A stretch of DNA of 64,000 bases from TMED14 sp002167805 (GTDB lineage: Bacteria > Bacteroidota > Bacteroidia > Flavobacteriales > Schleiferiaceae). The notes beneath the pieces were generated by a model. The model saw nothing but the letters and a program-made list of their open reading frames with translations. It was not told the origin of the DNA and made no database searches. The DNA lies in contig CBFHHY010000008.1 in assembly GCA_965655795.1 (NCBI GenBank), positions 15,334-79,333 of the forward strand, in the 5' to 3' direction. A program made the translations under genes and the position numbers. Of this stretch, positions 60,583 through 64,000 are shown in pieces (positions within the stretch are counted from its first letter, which is position 1; each line of letters begins with the position of its first letter).

Positions 60583-61010
60583 TTTGTAATATGAAGGCTG
60601 ACCCCGTCATAGCCAACTCGATATTCGAATAATCCCCAACTGGATTCTCCATCCATCGCTTGCCCGTCAAAGAGTAAAAATTTTTGTCCATCACAAGGGC
60701 ATTCTGCATATAAATTGTCTTTTAGCTCCAATGCTCCGCAATTTTCTTCAACGTGATTTGGACAACATAAATCATAGACTCCAAAGTCATTCGCATCGCC
60801 ATAATTTGTCCTACGGTAAATAGATATTCCTCTATACCCCCATTCAGGAACAGAAATGGACCCCCCGACAAATTGCAATGGATAGGCACTTGGGGTATTT
60901 AGAAATAAGTTTTCGTTTACTGGGACGTTTGGAATGGGGTGCGTATTTCCATCCCAAGAACAGGAATTAAGAAAGAAAAAAATAATTAAATTTGATAATA
61001 ATTTCTTCAT
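60579..61010 (-). CDS. Rieske-like lipoprotein with an incomplete cluster motif
   Basis: 143 residues, with a lipoprotein signal ending LNSC (Cys17). The mature part matches the Bacteroidota Rieske-like ferredoxin-subunit lipoproteins: GYRGISIYRR, then VYDLCCPNH and ECPCDGQKFLLFDGQAM. A true Rieske site needs Cys-x-His and Cys-x-x-His; here the second box has CPCDG with Asp where the His would be, and the first is CCPNH. Cluster binding is therefore doubtful. It converges with the desaturase; a link to it is only positional. Confidence 0.68.
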   Translation of the reverse strand: MKKLLSNLIIFFFLNSCSWDGNTHPIPNVPVNENLFLNTPSAYPLQFVGGSISVPEWGYRGISIYRRTNYGDANDFGVYDLCCPNHVEENCGALELKDNLYAECPCDGQKFLLFDGQAMDGESSWGLFEYRVGYDGVSLHITN

Positions 61011-61030
61011 GTTTTGAGTATCAATATTAA

Positions 61031-61042
61031 CGAATTAATTCG
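61031..61042. repeat. 12-bp perfect palindrome
   Basis: CGAATTAATTCG in the 111-base gap between two divergent envelope genes. It could be an operator, but no regulator is known here and AT-rich palindromes also arise by chance. Confidence 0.3.
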
Positions 61043-61121
61043 AAAAAGTTAAATGATGGTAATTATTGGTTATTTTCGTGTCTTCGATTACCCAAAAAAC
61101 AGAACCTAAACGCCCACAAAT

Positions 61122-64000
61122 ATGCGAATTCGATTTGGAGCATTTCTCTTAGCCATAGCATTTGTTTTTAATGCCTCGGCTCAATCTAGACCTGGATCTC
61201 TTAGAGGCGTGGTAAAAGATAAAAAGTCAGGAGATGAACAATACCAAGCTGTTATAAAAGTACTTTCAGGGGGTTATGAAATAGCGAAAGGGTTAACAGA
61301 TTTTGATGGTCGGTATAATATTAACCCCATCACCCCGGGAACATATACAGTGTCATGTGAGGCTTTTGGCTATAATAAAATGACTTTTAATGGTGTCGAA
61401 ATAGTAGGGGGTCGACCTATTGTTATAGATTTCAAATTGACATCTTCAGATGTTGTTCTGGGAGAGGTAGATGTCGTTGCTGACTATGAAGCTCCGCTCA
61501 TTGAAAAGGGAAAAACATCTTTTACTATGGGTGCCGCTGCAATTCGGAATCTCGCTTCCAGAGGAGTTAGCGGAGTTCTTTCATTAACATCAGGCGTTGT
61601 TCAAGATGAGGGCTCAGGAGCAAGCTATTTCAGAGGAGGAAGAAGCGACGCAAACGTTGTTTTTATTGATGGAGTAAAAGTCAGAGGTGATATAAACTTA
61701 CCCCGAGAGGCAATCGCCCAAACCGAGGTAATTACAGGAGGCGTCCCTGCGAACTATGGTGACGTTACAGGGGGTGTCATCTCCACAACAACTAGGGGTC
61801 CATCTCCAAGGTTCTTCGGGACTGGGGAATATGTCACATCCGCTTTATTTGATCCTTATAATTATAACCTTGCAGGTCTTACAATTGGTGGTCCTTTGTT
61901 GTTTAATAAAGAAAAAAATGCCCCTTTAGTTGGCTATCTGCTCTCAGCAGAATTTCAGCACAATGGAGATAGTCGTCCATATGCGACCCCTGTTTGGAAA
62001 GTAAAAGATGATGTTCTGGAGAACTTAAATAACAATCCATTGCTTCCAACGGCTGCTGGACTTGGCACTATTCGTGCTGCTGAACTTCTTCGATTTGATG
62101 ACCTAGAAACTGTAAACCGCAGATTGAACGTTGCACGCAACAGTGTTCGTGCTACAGGGAATATAAATATCAAAACAAGTGATCGGACTAACCTAGTTAT
62201 TGGGGGAAGATTTAATCAAGGCTATGGTAGAAATGGAAGTCGATCGAATGCACTAATGAATTATCAAAATAATTCTGTCTTTAACAGTCGGGATTTTTCC
62301 ACATTCGTTAGATTCACTCAACAATTCGGTGGAGTAGGAGAAGATAGCGAATCACTAATTAAAAATGCTTTTTACACTATCCAAGCTGATTATACAAGAA
62401 ACTTAGATCGTACTTGGGATGATCGTCACAGAGATAATATTTTTCAGTATGGTCACGTTGGAACATTTGAGACTCAACGGACTTCACTCTATGGCTATGG
62501 AGAAGATGAAAAAACAGGTATCTTCAGTTACAGAAAGCTTTTGGATCTGGATACTGCCGTCGTTTTTACCCCAAGCAGTCATAATCCTATTTTGGCAAAT
62601 TATACTTCTACTTATTATGATATGGTCGCTAATGGTCAAATATCAAATTCAATAGATAATCTTGTTAATATTCAGCAAGGCGGGGGGTTATTAAACGGTC
62701 AAGCGCCATATAGTGTATACAGCTTGTTTGGCAATGTTGGTGCGGTACAAACAGGTTATTCATACAGCCAGGCAGAACAATTCAGGATTACTGCTTCCAC
62801 AAATTTTGATATAGGGGCTCACTCTCTAATTGCAGGGTTAGAGTACGAGCAAAGATTTGACAGATATTTTTCAGTGGCTGGAAGAAGCTTATGGACTTTG
62901 ATGAGAAACCTTCAAAATGATCATATGAAGGAGTTAGACACAGATAATCCGATTCTTAGGTTTACAGATGGAGTATTTCAAGATACAATAGACTATAATA
63001 GAGCTTTGGACCTAGAAAAACCAAGAACGTTTGACCGCAAATTGCGAACAGCTTTGAATTGGGACCCGAATGGTGCGGATCAAAGACTTCTTGATGTTGA
63101 TAATATTTCACCAAATGATCTTTTGGCATATGGAGGATTATCTCTTTTTTCAGCGCAAGAACTTTTAAATTTTGGGGGCGGTGCATACGTGAATTATTAT
63201 GGTTACGATTATCAAGGGAACTTGCTCACTACGAACCCAACTCTGGAACAATTTTTTAAAGCCACAGATTCAGAGGGTAATCGAACTTATCCAGTAAAAG
63301 CATTTCAACCTATTTACATGGCGGGATATATTCAGGATCAGTTCACTTTTGATGATTTATATTTTAACGTTGGAGTTCGTGTTGACAGGTTTGATGCCAA
63401 TCAGAGTGTTTTGAAGGATCCTTTTACTCTATATAGTTCTAGAAATGTCGCTGATGTAAAAAATATGGGTACTGATTTTGTAATCCCAGAATCTATGGGA
63501 GATGATTATGTCGTTTATGTTGATGATATAAAAAACCCAAATAAAATAGTTGGGTATCGAAGTGGGTTTGATTGGTTCAATGCGGATGGTAGCCCTCAGC
63601 CTAACCCGGTAGAAATCGCAAACCTTTCTGGTGGCCAGGCAAAACCCTGGATTTTTGAAGAGAATTTCACAGACCAAAGCAATCCGGATTTGCCGGTTTT
63701 ATCTGCTGCAGGATTTGAGGATTACACCCCTCAAGTAACAATTTCTCCTCGTATTTCTTTTCAGTTTCCTATTTCAGATGAAGCAGAGTTTTTCGCTCAT
63801 TATGATTTATTGGTTCAAAGGCCTAATGCGAGCTTTTCAAGATTTAACCCTGTGAATTACGTGAACTTGCAATACGGAACAGATGAAATTCCAAATCCAG
63901 ATTTGAAGCCTCAAAAGCTGACTGAATATGAAATTGGATTTCGCCAAATGCTTGGGGAGAGAAGTGCTTTAAAGATCAATGCTTTTTATCGAGAATATCG
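61122..64000 (+). CDS. Large TonB-dependent receptor with CarboxypepD-like domain, cut by right edge
   Basis: At least 959 residues, still open at the window end. Signal peptide to about 21 (FVFNASAQS), a carboxypeptidase-regulatory-like domain at about 25-105 (GSLRGVVKDKKSGDEQY, GLTDFDGRYNINPITPGTYT), a plug with NLASRGVSGVLSLTSGVVQDEG and FRGGRSDANVVFIDGVKVRG and GGVPANYGDVTGGVIST, then a very long barrel with PQVTISPRISFQFPISDEAEFFAHY. The layout is that of Oar-like outer membrane proteins. The ligand is unknown. No promoter motif was found in the gap before it. Confidence 0.9.
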   Translation, partial: MRIRFGAFLLAIAFVFNASAQSRPGSLRGVVKDKKSGDEQYQAVIKVLSGGYEIAKGLTDFDGRYNINPITPGTYTVSCEAFGYNKMTFNGVEIVGGRPIVIDFKLTSSDVVLGEVDVVADYEAPLIEKGKTSFTMGAAAIRNLASRGVSGVLSLTSGVVQDEGSGASYFRGGRSDANVVFIDGVKVRGDINLPREAIAQTEVITGGVPANYGDVTGGVISTTTRGPSPRFFGTGEYVTSALFDPYNYNLAGLTIGGPLLFNKEKNAPLVGYLLSAEFQHNGDSRPYATPVWKVKDDVLENLNNNPLLPTAAGLGTIRAAELLRFDDLETVNRRLNVARNSVRATGNINIKTSDRTNLVIGGRFNQGYGRNGSRSNALMNYQNNSVFNSRDFSTFVRFTQQFGGVGEDSESLIKNAFYTIQADYTRNLDRTWDDRHRDNIFQYGHVGTFETQRTSLYGYGEDEKTGIFSYRKLLDLDTAVVFTPSSHNPILANYTSTYYDMVANGQISNSIDNLVNIQQGGGLLNGQAPYSVYSLFGNVGAVQTGYSYSQAEQFRITASTNFDIGAHSLIAGLEYEQRFDRYFSVAGRSLWTLMRNLQNDHMKELDTDNPILRFTDGVFQDTIDYNRALDLEKPRTFDRKLRTALNWDPNGADQRLLDVDNISPNDLLAYGGLSLFSAQELLNFGGGAYVNYYGYDYQGNLLTTNPTLEQFFKATDSEGNRTYPVKAFQPIYMAGYIQDQFTFDDLYFNVGVRVDRFDANQSVLKDPFTLYSSRNVADVKNMGTDFVIPESMGDDYVVYVDDIKNPNKIVGYRSGFDWFNADGSPQPNPVEIANLSGGQAKPWIFEENFTDQSNPDLPVLSAAGFEDYTPQVTISPRISFQFPISDEAEFFAHYDLLVQRPNASFSRFNPVNYVNLQYGTDEIPNPDLKPQKLTEYEIGFRQMLGERSALKINAFYREY

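Noticed and set aside
24000..64000. Mobile or defence island
   Set aside because: No transposase, integrase, toxin-antitoxin, restriction or CRISPR gene was recognised. Gene content is core metabolism and envelope throughout.

Overview
The window looks like a piece of a low-GC Bacteroidota chromosome, most likely a marine or free-living Flavobacteriales member. Reasons: DUF4270 and DUF4271 proteins, four TonB-dependent receptors, Bacteroidota promoters of the form TTG-N17-19-TAnnTTTG in front of many genes, a DnaG primase without zinc ligands, a methionine synthase split into two genes, and a lone atpDC pair. It is mostly core genome. No phage, insertion sequence, CRISPR array or integration site was seen.

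Layout. 1-4.8 kb: panC (cut by the left edge), divergent from a glycogen-synthase-like gene, a DUF4270 lipoprotein and glmS. 4.8-11.1 kb: a poorly coding spacer, two tandem arginine-deiminase-superfamily enzymes, three exported lipoproteins (SPFH, NTF2-like, TolB-like propeller) and an exported M28 peptidase with a PDZ domain. 11.1-17.9 kb: a short beta-mannosidase, a GH20 hexosaminidase and a TonB receptor, possibly a small glycan-scavenging unit. 17.9-23.9 kb: pth, rplY, prs, tRNA-Leu(CAA), dCMP deaminase, a lipoprotein made of 12-bp repeats, glyS, marC and a DUF3109 protein. 24.1-31 kb: nrdB, nrdA, a 59-residue membrane protein, a polyprenyl synthase and dnaG. 31-42.6 kb: M1 peptidase, DUF502, alkyltransferase-like protein, trmB, recJ, DAHP synthase/chorismate mutase, rsmI, then tdk-alr-O-antigen ligase converging on rnpA-hemD. 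42.6-50.7 kb: DUF4271, a TonB receptor, atpCD, ribF and a TonB receptor behind a TPP riboswitch. 50.7-59.4 kb: a phosphopantetheinyl transferase/NadR-like kinase fusion, then the methyl cycle: ahcY, metK, a SAM-I riboswitch, split metH and metF. 59.5-64 kb: a fatty acid desaturase, a Rieske-like lipoprotein and the start of a large TonB receptor that runs off the right edge.

How the parts work together. The clearest regulated module is the methyl cycle. MetK makes SAM, AhcY recycles S-adenosylhomocysteine, and MetH-N, MetH-C and MetF remake methionine under a SAM-I riboswitch. Its aptamer starts about six bases after a strong -7 element. The TPP riboswitch is built the same way and points to thiamine as the ligand of the receptor it controls. 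No wholly new multi-gene system was found. The most unusual single items are the phosphopantetheinyl transferase/NadR-like fusion, the zinc-less primase, the truncated mannosidase and the 12-bp repeat lipoprotein.
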